A DNA stretch of 64,000 nt from Okapia johnstoni (taxonomy: Eukaryota; Chordata; Mammalia; Artiodactyla; Giraffidae). The position numbers and the translations under genes are program-made. Position 1 is the stretch's first letter; every line of letters begins with the position of its first letter. Under the pieces are notes generated by a model. That model was given only the letters and a program-made list of their open reading frames with translations, was not told where the DNA came from and searched no databases. The stretch covers positions 60,444,985 through 60,508,984 of the forward strand of contig CM044321.1 of assembly GCA_024291935.2 (NCBI GenBank). Reading direction: 5' to 3'. This document shows positions 1 to 9,955 of the stretch, in pieces.

Positions 1-95
1 TTGCCTGGAAAAGCCCGGGAACCAAGGAGCCTGGGTGGCTACAGTCCATAGGGTAGCCAAGAGTCGGACACGACTGAGCGACTTAAGTACAGTAC
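1..95 (+). mobile_element. Bov-tA SINE, 3' part
   Basis: Carries the TGCCTGGA...GAGTCGGACACGACTGAGCGACT end. Cut by the left edge. Confidence 0.85.
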
Positions 96-151
96 AGCAC
101 ATAGCTCCATCTAGTGAAGCCAACTGGTAATACAGTAATTGAGATTGCATA

Positions 152-418
152 AATATGCTGCTAAGTCACTTCAGTCGTGTCCGACTCTGTGTGACCCTAT
201 ACACGGCAGCCCACCAGGCTCCCCCGTCCCTGGGATTCTCCAGGCAAGAACAGTGGAGTGGGTTGCCATTTCCTTCTCCAATGCATGAAAGTGAAATTGA
301 AGTCACTCAGTCGTGTCCGACTCTTCCCGACCCCATGGACTGCAGCCTACCAGGCTCCTCCGTCCATGGGATTTTCCAGGCAAGATTACTGGAGTGGGGA
401 GCCATTGCCTTCTCTGCA
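152..418 (-). mobile_element. BOV-A2 dimeric SINE
   Basis: Two Bov-A monomers in tandem (AGTCGTGTCCGACTCTG twice), joined by the ATGCATGAAAGTGAA linker. Confidence 0.9.
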
Positions 419-814
419 TGAATATGAGAAACAGATAAAAAAGCATTTATAGAAAATGACCCTTCCTTTCCTAGGTTCAAAAACCTTCATTTGTGTCTAC
501 TTTGTACTTTCTAGAATTCACCAGTCGTTTTCTTGCCAAAATAACCCATTTCTAAATATATGGGCAGTGTCATGTCACTGGAAAATAACGTGAATATATG
601 GAAAACTTGTACAATTAGCTTGCATTTTACTGCTTTTAAATCAAAGAGCCACTGATATTTATTAACACAGAATACTATTTAGATATTTTATAGAATAACA
701 TTTTTGTAAACAATGCAAACAACCCCAGGAATTTAATTTTTTAAGAGTTTTTTTTTAATGTGGACCATTTTTAAAGTCTTTACTGAATTTGTTACAATAT
801 TGTTTTTGTTCTAT

Positions 815-932
815 GTTTTTGTTTTTTGGCCACGAGGCATGTGGGATCTCAGCTCCTGGACCAGAGAGCAAACTCACACCCCCTGCACTGGAAGGCAAAG
901 TCTTAACCACCGGACCACCAGGGAAGTCCCCA
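815..932 (-). mobile_element. CHR-type (tRNA-Glu-derived) SINE fragment
   Basis: Ends with ACCGGACCACCAGGGAAGTCCC, the reverse of the SINE head. Confidence 0.75.
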
Positions 933-1126
933 ATTTAATTAATATTTATCAAGTGGTTTTTAGTGATCGAAATGTGATTCAAGATAAATATTATCACATA
1001 TGATACCCATTATTGTAAAACTTAAAAATAAATATTATAGAAAAATGGTATATTGTTTAAATATCTGTCTACTTAGACTATAAAGCAAAGCAAGGGAGTC
1101 ATGAACATAAAATACTTCAGAAGAGT

Positions 1127-1252
1127 GACTTACCTCGTGGTCCAGTGGTTAGGACTCCACGCTTCCACTGCAGAGGGCTCAGGTTCGATCCCTGGTCAGG
1201 GCACTAAGATTCTTCATGGTACACAGCATTGCCAAAAAATTAAAACAAACAA
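1127..1252 (+). mobile_element. CHR-type SINE
   Basis: Has GTGGTCCAGTGGTTAGGACT and GGTTCGATCCCTGGTCAGGG, then an A-rich tail. Confidence 0.8.
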
Positions 1253-1924
1253 CCAAAAAACAAACCTTTAGAAGACTGGTCACCTCTGTGGAGAGACAAG
1301 AGGAATGGATCAGAGTAAAACCTCCAGTAGCTTCCACGGGATTAGAAACGTTTTCGTTCTGTGTGAGGTCATGGGCACGTAGATTTTTATTTTATCGTTG
1401 TGCTTCAAAACTTCAATGTACATATTTTTTGATCCAGTAACGCCACTTTTGAGAATTCTTCTTATAGAAATGAAAGACCAGTGTACAAGGATATGCATAA
1501 AAAAGAAGAAAGAAAGAAAAATTAAACAAAAGAAATGAATAGTTACTGTGTAAGCTCCGTATATATTCTACTTTGGGGCTCAGCTAAGTGTGATACATAT
1601 TGGCTTTTCATAAATGCAAAATTTGATGATAAATATTATGAGCATTATCATATGCTATGCTTCAATAAAAACTATGTTTTAAAACAAAAAAACTTTAAGT
1701 GATATTTTAACAAACATTGTTTGGTGTAAATAGATACATAAGCATAATTATAATACGGTATATTATGCTAATAAAAGAACACTGAATATGACGAAGTGGA
1801 GGAAGTCTAGTAGCATAAAAAAAGAGGCAAATACAATTCTTTCATATATGGCTTTAAGAATGTTAAGAACACAATGTTCCATAGTATTTTCTTCAGTCCA
1901 AAATTTTAGTATGTTTTGGTAGTT

Positions 1925-2130
1925 GTTTCATCAACAATATTTTATTTATTTTTAAATGTTTTTAAGGTTTTTATATATCTTTATTTTATTTATCATTATT
2001 GATGTGTAGTTGATTTGCAATATTATGTGAGTTTCAAGTGTACAGCATAGTGGTTCAATTTTAAAGTTACATACTCCATTTATAGTTATTACAAAATATT
2101 GGAAGCCCAAAAAGCGACCTAAACACTTCA
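1925..2130 (-). mobile_element. L1 3' end fragment
   Basis: Contains the GATTTGCAATATTATGTGAGTTTC type sequence of ruminant L1 3' ends, reversed. The tRNA-Met lies just to its right. Confidence 0.55.
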
Positions 2131-2217
2131 CTAAAGAAGATATACAGTGGCAACTTTTCTTAATACACTCTTTTCTCTACTCCTAAAGATCTCTTCAGGA
2201 GGAAAAGAACCTCATCT

Positions 2218-2289
2218 TAGCAGAGGATGGTTTCGATCCATCGACCTCTGGGTTATGGGCCCAGCACACTCCCGCTGCGCCACTCTGCT
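2218..2289 (-). tRNA. Initiator tRNA-Met (CAT)
   Basis: The reverse complement is a 72-nt initiator methionine tRNA: acceptor stem AGCAGAG/CTCTGCT, CAT anticodon in the GCCCATAACCC context, and the initiator T-loop ATCGAAAC. It differs from the mammalian initiator I remember at two places in the D arm; one changes a C to T but still allows a G-U pair. A and B boxes are intact, and a TTTT terminator lies 12 nt downstream (2203-2206 on this strand). It could be a working gene or a recent copy. Confidence 0.8.
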
Positions 2290-2299
2290 GGTGTGCTGT

Positions 2300-3060
2300 A
2301 TTGTGCATCCTTGTAACGTATTCATTCTGTACATACTAGTTTGTAGGCCTTAGTTTTCTAACCCCATTAACCTCCCCCCTCCCCCTGCCCAGCACTTCTC
2401 TCTAATCACTATGTGATTTTCCCTAGTGCTCAGATGGTAAAGAATCTGCCTGCGATGCAGGAGACCCGGGTTTGATCCCAGGATCAAGAAGATCCCCCGG
2501 AAAAGGGAATGGCCACCCACTCCAGGATTCTTGCCTGGAGAATTCCATGGACAGAGGAGCCAGGCCGACTACAGTCCATGGGGGTTGCAGAGTCAAACAC
2601 GACTAAGCGACTAACACTTTCATTTCTTTAAGTCACTACATTGTTCTCTATATCTGTGAGTCTGTTTCTTTTGTGTTATATTCACTAGTTTGTTTTATGT
2701 TTTGGATTCAACATATAAATAATGTCATACAGTATTTGTCTTGCTCTGACTCGTTTCACTAAGCATATCCTCCAAGTCCATCTATGTTGTTGCAAATGGC
2801 AAAATTCCATTTTTTTTTCTTTTATGGCTGAGTAGTATTCAATCATATATATATATACACACCATATCTTCTTTATCCATTCATCTGTCAATGGACACTT
2901 AGGTTGCTTCCATGTCTATTGTAAACAATGCTGCTGTGAGCATTAGGACGAATTTTTTTTTTTAATTAGTGTTTTTTTCTTCTTTGAATATATATCCAAG
3001 AGTGGAATTTCTAGATCATATGGTAGTTCTATTTTTGAAGGTGGAGTAAACTCAAATCCC
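2300..3060 (-). mobile_element. L1 3' fragment split by a Bov-tA SINE
   Basis: 2300-2415 and 2630-3060 read as one reversed L1 piece (CATCTATGTTGTTGCAAATGG, TGGCTGAGTAGTATTC, ATGGACACTTAGGTTGCTTCC). The SINE at 2417-2625 separates the two parts. Confidence 0.75.
2417..2625 (+). mobile_element. Bov-tA SINE
   Basis: Full-length: tRNA-like head (CAGATGGTAAAGAATCTGCC) plus the Bov-A body ending in CACGACTAAGCGACTAACAC. Confidence 0.9.
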
Positions 3061-3185
3061 AACATGAGAGTAAAGCTAGTTACAAAACATTGGGGAAGGT
3101 TATAAAAATTATTAATGTTTTTAAACCCACTGTCAGCAGAGAGAGACTGATTTGTTTGTTGGTTCACTTTGCCACCATATCCTGG

Positions 3186-3410
3186 TGGCACCTGGCTGGT
3201 GCCGGGTAAGTAAGATGTCAGACTCCCAAGGTGGCCAAACAGAAGAAAAAGATGGGCCGGGCCAAGAGGCGTATGCAGTACAACCAGAGTTTTGTCAATA
3301 TTGTGCCCACCTTTGGCAAGAAGAAAGGCCCTGATGTCAACTCCCAAATCCTTTGTAATCCTGGCTTTCTCTAATAAAGCCACTTAGCACAATTAAAAAA
3401 CAACAAAACA
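3186..3410 (+). pseudogene. FAU: FAU (ribosomal protein S30) processed pseudogene, 5' truncated
   Basis: Without introns it carries the S30 part of [11 protein letters not shown], then [10 protein letters not shown], then PTFGKKKGP, followed by the FAU 3' UTR with an AATAAA signal (TCTAATAAAGCCACTTAG) and an A-rich tail. The ubiquitin-like half is missing, there is an in-frame stop near the start, and the terminal codons differ. A retrocopy, not a gene. Confidence 0.85.
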
Positions 3411-3887
3411 GACCATTAGAAAAGTGCACAGAGGAAAAGCCATGCACTCTGAGAACCAGAAAGAAGGTGTCTGCAAGCCAAGGAGAGAGGTGTTGGGAGA
3501 AACCACCCTTGCTGACACCTTGACTGTGGACTTCCAGTCTCCAGAAAATATACTGAAGAAATTAATATATATAGCCAATTTGGGTGCCTGGATCTATGCG
3601 TAAGTGTTAGATTCAGCCGCCCACTTTATCAGGTTCAAATCCTATTACTTGATTAACCAAAAAAACTCTATATTCCCAGGAATATGTTAAAGGCCTCTCT
3701 TGACATCGCATTTCACATCTTTTTTTTTGGTAAGCATTATGTTTAGCCTATTGTTTGCCTCAGTTCCTGTCTGCCACTTCAGGCAACCACAATATCAAAC
3801 AACAGAACTCTAGATTTGGGGTTTTAGAACACTTCTAGGACATTCCTGGTTTCTGTGTTGATTTACCACTTGGGTAAGTATAAGTAG

Positions 3888-4142
3888 AGCTTCCCTGATA
3901 ACTCAATTGGTAAAGAATTCGCCTGCAATGCAGGAGACCCTGGTTCGATTCCTGGGTTGGGAAGAGCTGCTGGAGAAGGAATAGGCTACCCACTCCAGTA
4001 TTCTTGGGCTTTCCTTGTGGCTCAGCTGGTAAAGAATCCACCCACAATGTGGGAGACCTGGGTTGGGAAGATACCCTGGAGAAGGGAAAGGCTACCCACT
4101 CCGGTATTCTGGCCTAGAGAATTCTGACACGACTGAGTGACT
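3888..4142 (+). mobile_element. Two nested or tandem Bov-tA SINEs
   Basis: 3888-4005 is one head plus partial body; a second head starts at 4006 (GGCTTTCCTTGTGGCTCAGC) and ends with CACGACTGAGTGAC. Confidence 0.85.
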
Positions 4143-4317
4143 TTTGAGTATAAGTAAGTGTGAATATGTCTGTGTGATTATTTAGTACTTCCCTTACTTT
4201 CTTATGAATTTAGTAATGTATTTAAAAGTACTTTTGGAAGTAGTATCAGTGAAAATAGCAAAGTAGGAAATATAGCCAATATTTTAGAGTAACTATAAAT
4301 GGAGTATAACCTTTAAA

Positions 4318-4398
4318 AATTGAATCACTGTTGTACACCCAAAACTCAAAATGTTGTAAATCAACTATATGTCAATAAAAATAGACATATATAAAAAC
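4318..4398 (+). mobile_element. L1 3' terminus
   Basis: Shows AAATCAACTATATGTCAATAAAAA, the usual end of ruminant L1 copies. Confidence 0.55.
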
Positions 4399-4399
4399 C

Positions 4400-6830
4400 T
4401 TAAAAAAAACAGTTATGTAAAGAATTTGCTTCCAGTGGAAATGGATGATAGTGATATATGAGGGTTAAGAACAATATGGTGTCTAGGTGGAACAATGTTA
4501 TTTCTTGTTCAGAAGTCCTAGACAAACTTCCACCCTCACCCTTAGGTTTCCTCATAGGTGAAATAAGAATATTACAGGGATCAATAAAAGAGATAAAGAG
4601 ACCCTGGAATCTGTAATCTTCTGTTATGGTTTTTGTGCCTTGAAGGGCTTCTTTACTCATAGGCTATTGATTAATTCTGGGGAGTGGTTTTGAGGGATCT
4701 CTTTGAATCTTGATGGGAGGTGCACTGTGAATTTTGCCAATATCAGTGGAGATTTTGTCTGTAAGGAGGGTGATAGCTGATTCAATAGAGGGACAAATAA
4801 TCAGTGTTCCCAGGATCAGCTCTAGACAGAGTAAATAAAAGATGTCACAGCATCATTTAACTCATCTGACTGGCTGCTTTGATAAGTACTGTCAAATTAT
4901 AGAATTATATCCCCGCCCCTGCCTTTTAAGAGAAGGAAATTCTGGCATGATACTTCTTTAAGAAGTCTCAGGCCTATACATGGATAGCAGTGGAAGAGCT
5001 AAGGAGAAAAAAGGGTGTGTCTCTCAAAGGTCCTAAACAGAAGCAAGTAGGTTCAGAGACAGAAGCATCTTGAGGTTCACCGGAGGTCTCTACTATTTGA
5101 ACTGTTCTATTACTTCAGGGCAGGGGCTGCTTTATAGTAGTGGGCTTGAACACCACAAGCTTGACTCAGATGTCAGTTAGGAATGGAGGAGATTCAGCCC
5201 CCATCTAGAGAAATATGTCTCTAAACCACTTGGAGGGAGGATTGGGAAGAGTCCGTGTCACTCCTCAGGGTCCCATCATTGAGAACTGAGAGCTAGCTGG
5301 AAAGGCCCCTTAGAGGGTTACAGGTGCCTGAAGAGTTTGTCTCTTTCCCAAAGTCCTGGCTCTCTGCAACACTAGCAGAAACTAGGAGGGTCTTGCTTTT
5401 CATTTGCTGGAGTTGAAGATTAAGACTTTTGGTGGTCTTCCACTTAGGTGACTCCTGTAGTGCTCAAGAGAGCTGGTTTGCCAGGTTAATTAAATTTGGA
5501 GTGGACGCAGTTTCCTATTTCTCCTGGTCCTTTTTACCAGCAGGGAAACGTCCTGGATTAGCCTGTAAATAAATAGAGTTAAAATCTACCTGGTCGGAAT
5601 TAGCATCTGAAGCAAGGTCAGAATTTTCATTTAAAACAATCTGAAATCGACTGTAATAGTCATGAACAGGCTCATCAGATTTTTGTCTGCAAGCCTGAAA
5701 TTTGTTCAACAGGCTTTGGAAAAACCCCAGGAATTGCCCTAGGAAGCCAACTAGTGATTGTTGAGCCTGATCGGTTACACCTGAAACCTGCTTCCACTGA
5801 TCAAGTTCCTTTTAACTGTTTTTACAAAAACGTGCTTATCCTCCAAGAGTCAAGTAGCCTAAACAATAAGAGGTTTGCCTGAGTTGTTTTACAGGAACTT
5901 GTAATCAGCTGAGCCCAATTTGAGCTCTAACTAGTTAAGACCACTGACCTTTCAACTGGGCATGCTCCGTGACCTTTTGACTTCAGAGGGCTGAAAACTC
6001 CATCCGGGGAGCATGTCCTGAGCATGCGTATTGTGAAGAAGCCTGTAGCTTAGCTGTATCTAGGCCAGAATGAAGATTACCTCGTATTTTCTTGTCTACA
6101 ATTAGCTCCAGTTAGCCTCAGTTTTATCCCAAAGCATACCACCAGCCCCTCGCCTTCAAGGAGGTGGATTTGAGACTTCCGTCTTCTCGCTTGGCCACCT
6201 TGTAAGTAAACCCTTTCTTTGCTGCAAACTTCGGTGTCTCAGCATTTGGCTTGCTGCATGTTGAGCAAACAAACTTCGTTCAGTAACACTTTCCCAGTTG
6301 TATTTCTAGGTGCCTTTCAGAGTTTTCCCAGTTAGCGGTTTTAATTCAATGCTGGGCCTATCCTTGGCCGAGAGGCATATGAACTAGCTGGTAAAAGTCA
6401 GAGATACCAGGTTGCTAAATTTGAGTAACGTAAAATTCCTCTGCAAGTCTGTGAGGTTCTTTGGGTTACTGTTGGGGAGGGGAGGCGGAATCTATGACGA
6501 TAGCTCAAAGTTCAGCTTTAGTTCAGAGAGTAGAAGAAATTAAGGGTTTGGTCTCTGGATCCTCAGTAGGCCTAATTTTAAAGGGATGGGTTCTGAAAAA
6601 TTCAGAGGAAAAGGGAGGTGGAGAGAGTTTAAGAGAAAAAGTGAAGTTAAGCAAGAGTTAGTGTGGGGAAGTGAGGGTAGAGAGGAGGAGTAGGCAGCAC
6701 AGAAGGAAGAAGACGGCCCAAGAGGTCCAAGCACAAGGAGCCAAGAGAGAGAGAGACGAGACGGCGCCTGGAGCCATTTTCTCTTTCTGGAATGGTAACC
6801 AATGAGAGACTTACCAGTTCTGGGCACCTG
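4400..6830 (-). mobile_element. Degraded class I (gammaretrovirus-like) endogenous retrovirus, minus strand
   Basis: The minus strand has a gag capsid-like stretch at 5515-5760 (a PDEPVHDYY-type motif, seen here as SDEPVHDYY) and, 850 bp further, a reverse-transcriptase N-terminal-like stretch at 4490-4660. 6290-6830 may hold the proline-rich earlier part of gag. All frames are broken and no flanking LTR in the same orientation was found. It is an old, non-functional genomic copy. Confidence 0.6.
5817..6288 (+). mobile_element. Endogenous retrovirus LTR, plus orientation
   Basis: Starts TGTT and ends AACA, 472 bp. The right part has an AGTAAA poly(A)-type signal followed by the U5-like CTTCGGTGTCTC. 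It lies inside the minus-strand retroviral remnant, in the opposite orientation, so it is a separate insertion. I could not find a convincing target-site duplication. Confidence 0.55.
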
Positions 6831-6831
6831 A

Positions 6832-7481
6832 GGGAATCTCTAATTATTAGCTGACCAAGCTGACTTCAGTGGTTATACTGTACGAAGAGTAGAGAGTTCA
6901 GCAAAATTACTTAATAACAAACAACAGTAAACCCTAGAGAAAAGGAAAAATCTGATTTTTAGTTATTACATTTATTTTAAAAGTCTAGTTTTCAACAACA
7001 AAAAAATTAAAACATAAACAAGGGCTGTTATCTTCAGAAGAGTTTCTAAGTCTTTTTTCCGTTTTCTTATGTGAGACAGAAAAGCTGGAGGGACTGGAGT
7101 TGTGTTACTGTCCTTCCTCAAGGTCAGATGAGGCTCTGGTCAAGTTTTCTTTAGGGCAGGTCTTTCTCACAGAAAGTAGGATGCTCTGGCATATTTCAAA
7201 ATTGTCTGGCCTTAAGGTTGTCAATCTGACATTGAAGTCAGTGGCCATGTTTTATTAATTTTTGTAACTTGCAAAGTGCTTTATAGACATACTGCTAAAT
7301 TAATATGACTTTAATCTCTTTTATGTCTCTTCAACTGACCACTTACAGCTTCATAACATGTGCCAACACAGATTGTCAAACTGATCTTTATTCTTCTTTC
7401 GGGGGTAATTTTCATATTGTAATTTCCATACAAAAATGCTAATGTTTTACTAATGTTTTACAAAATTTTTTTTCCCAAAAA
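6832..7481. other. Upstream stretch without recognised features
   Basis: AT-rich unique-looking sequence right of the retroviral remnant. I see no gene, RNA or repeat I can name. Confidence 0.5.
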
Positions 7482-7605
7482 TTCGCTGGCAATCCACAAG
7501 TTAGGACTTGGTACTTTCTCTTCCATGGCCTGGGTTCAATCCCTGGTCAGGGAACTAAGATCCCACAAAGTTGTGTGGCCAAAAAATAAAAAAGAAAACC
7601 TGAAA
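7482..7605 (+). mobile_element. CHR-type SINE
   Basis: Has TGGGTTCAATCCCTGGTCAGGG and an A-rich tail starting CCAAAAAATAAAAAAG. Confidence 0.75.
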
Positions 7606-8689
7606 TGTAAAAGCTTTTTTTCCATATTTGTTTTCATTTGTTTGGTATTTGTTTACACCTTTCAGATTTACTCTACAAGGAAAATGGGTATAGTTTTAAT
7701 TTACAACTAATATTTGACTACTTCTTTTCAATCTTATTAATTGATAGCTTGAGTAAAAAGAATTTTTGTGCTCCTCATTCCTATATCAACCTATTCCTAT
7801 ATCAATCTATTTTACTTAAAGTTAATATTAGCCAGAAAATATTCAGCTCACTGGTCATTCTCTCCAACCTATGGGGAAGCCAAAACCTCAATATAATCTT
7901 CAGAATCAGAATATGGAAGAAGGAGCCCCTTCATTAGATGCAAAAGGAAAAGTAACAGGAGAGAATATGTGCTCTGAGATGATTATCCTGGGATCTTTGA
8001 ACTTGGTACCCCTACACCCGTCTTTAAGGAAAAGTCTCTTTTTAAGTCCCTGCCACCTGGAACCAAGTTCATTGTATTCCTCACTCTAACCACCTGGAAT
8101 CTGTTGTCTAGGGTTGCCATGGACACGGGGTTCTTATTCTAGTACTGCCTTGTTAGCAGCAGCAGGTAAAGACCTAGGGTGGGGGCCTCTGGCTAAGGAC
8201 TTCCCATCACACCCTCTGCCCTTTATGTAGCTAATGTTGCCCTTTCACCCTCACAGAGTAAGAGGAGTAGAACGTTTTACAGGGACAGATGGAGGGTTGA
8301 GGGAGGAGGAAGGATCGGGAGAAGGGTCAGGATGGCGGTCTTTGGGCCCACTGGCAGGAAGGCTTGCCTTGTGCTTAGCTGTGGGGAACACTGATTAACA
8401 TTCCTCTCCCCTCCCAGGGGTTTGCAGAGCCCCCTATCTCACCCTCAGGGGTCATGGGCGTGGAGGGAGTGGGGGCAATAGGCTTCTGTAGGAGCAACTA
8501 ACAGTAACTTTGTGGCTGGCCAGGAATTGGGCTGAGATTGGACTTATCGCACTTGATCTGGGGACATTAAAAAATAGCAAAGAATGGAAAAAAGGGTGGG
8601 GTAGGGGGAGGCATTATCCTGAAAGGCAGCAGGAGAGAAAATTGCTACCAGGATGTTGAGTAAAGTTCGCTCCTGATTAGGAAAAGTAC
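7606..8689. other. Upstream stretch, no gene recognised
   Basis: The open frame at 7871-8089 has no recognisable product. From about 8100 it becomes more GC-rich and may belong to the promoter region of the downstream gene. Confidence 0.45.
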
Positions 8690-8774
8690 CCAAGTCACAA
8701 AATGCGCCCCACCACCCCGCAGCCCCAGCTCCATCCAAGATGCAGCACCTCTGCTAAAGCAGCCTCACCTGCAG
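8690..8774 (+). promoter_or_regulatory. Possible 5' UTR exon or promoter region of the TPTE2-like gene
   Basis: The 8.1-8.95 kb stretch is richer in G+C than the rest of the left side and unique-looking. It contains a good donor (CTGCAG/GTAAGC, exon end 8774) about 1.1 kb before the acceptor at 9864. No TATA box or CpG island is evident. This is a guess based on position and one splice site. Confidence 0.2.
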
Positions 8775-9341
8775 GTAAGCAGATGCCGCACCAGCAGGGA
8801 GGGGGGTGGCCCCCCAGAACCAGGCTGGCTCTCCCATGGCCATCTGGGCTCTCGCGGCCACAGCGTCCAAACTTTGGGCTTCATACTCCCACTGCGCGTG
8901 AGCTAGTGTCCCTCAAAGGTTTGGAATTCACAGATGGCTGGACCCCAAGCCTCAAAATCAACATTGATGCACAAATTGGTCTGTTGTGGGGGAAAAATTT
9001 TGTTCTATTTATTTTTCTCTCCTTGCCCAGAATTGAGGGGCTTGTGGCACATTTCTGCTTGCCTCAGGTGGACATAATATTACTACTTGTTAACTTGGTG
9101 ATGTACTAATACTTGGCAGTGTCTTTTATTCTGTGACTTACAGTTTTTGTGCATGAAATCTGCCCTGTGAAATTCTGAGGTTCACGTTTCTTTGCTTTCT
9201 CATTCCTGTGATTTATTCTACAGAGAATATTCTAGGATGGAAATATAAGTCACTCTGATGTAAAACTGGTTTGAAATGATTTTGTTTCACTTTCTGGGTC
9301 CTGGGTAGCAAGTGGGTAATTTTTTTAAAGAGTCCTGTGCT

Positions 9342-9590
9342 TGAGCTCCAATACTTTGGCCACCTGATGTGAAGAACTGGCTCATTGAAAAAGACCCTGA
9401 TGCTGGGAAAGATTGAAGGCAGGAGGAGAAGGGGACGACAGAGGATGAGATGGTTGGATGGCATCACTGACTCAATGGACATGAGTTTGAGAAAGCTCTG
9501 GGAGTTTGTGATGGACAGGGAAGCCTGACATACTGTAGGCCATGGGGTCACAAAGAGTCGAACACGACTGAGCAACTGAACTGAACTGTG
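9342..9590 (+). mobile_element. BovB LINE, 5'-truncated 3' end
   Basis: Carries the last ORF2 codons region (CAATACTTTGGCCACCTGAT, GATGAGATGGTTGGATGGCA) and the CTGAACTGAACTG terminus. Confidence 0.88.
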
Positions 9591-9863
9591 CTTGAGCTAA
9601 ACTTAAATTTTATTGAACACACACACAAAATGTTTTCCTCTATTTTTTGAGCTAAAATTCTAAGGGCAAATGCACAATGCATGTTTCACAGGATATATAA
9701 AATTGCACAGTATTGCAGATTTTGTATTTAGGGATTCAAGATTTCAGAAATGCTGATCCTTACCTAGTAAGTCCTATGTATGACTTTCTTCCCAATTAGG
9801 GGATATCATATGTGTTTTAAACATATCAAATATATAATACATGTGTGCTTTTGCTTTTCTTAG

Positions 9864-9955
9864 ATTAACTGTAGATTAAATTCAACCACGAAACAAACCA
9901 TGCAGGGATTAAAGAAGAATTCTTTAAATGCCTGGCTCATGCATCCAAAAAATAA
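9864..9955 (+). CDS. TPTE2: Putative first coding exon of the TPTE2-like gene
   Basis: A pyrimidine-rich tract ending in TTAG precedes 9864 and a consensus GTAAGT donor follows 9955. The first ATG in the exon, at 9900, has A at -3 and opens 18 codons (starting MQGLKKNS) that end in phase 2 with AA, exactly the phase every downstream cassette exon needs. Bases 9864-9899 would be 5' UTR. I do not recognise the peptide as conserved, so the start rests on splice sites, Kozak context and phase. Confidence 0.5.

Noticed and set aside
3152..3334. 60-codon frame across the S30-like region
   Set aside because: Wrong frame over the FAU retrocopy.
7482..7605. tRNA-like promoter boxes in the CHR and Bov-tA heads
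   Set aside because: They are tRNA-derived SINE heads, lacking full cloverleaf pairing; not tRNA genes.
7905..7951. Possible start exon with ATG after an ATCTTCAG acceptor
   Set aside because: No good donor in the phase needed by the downstream exons; the exon at 9864-9955 fits better.
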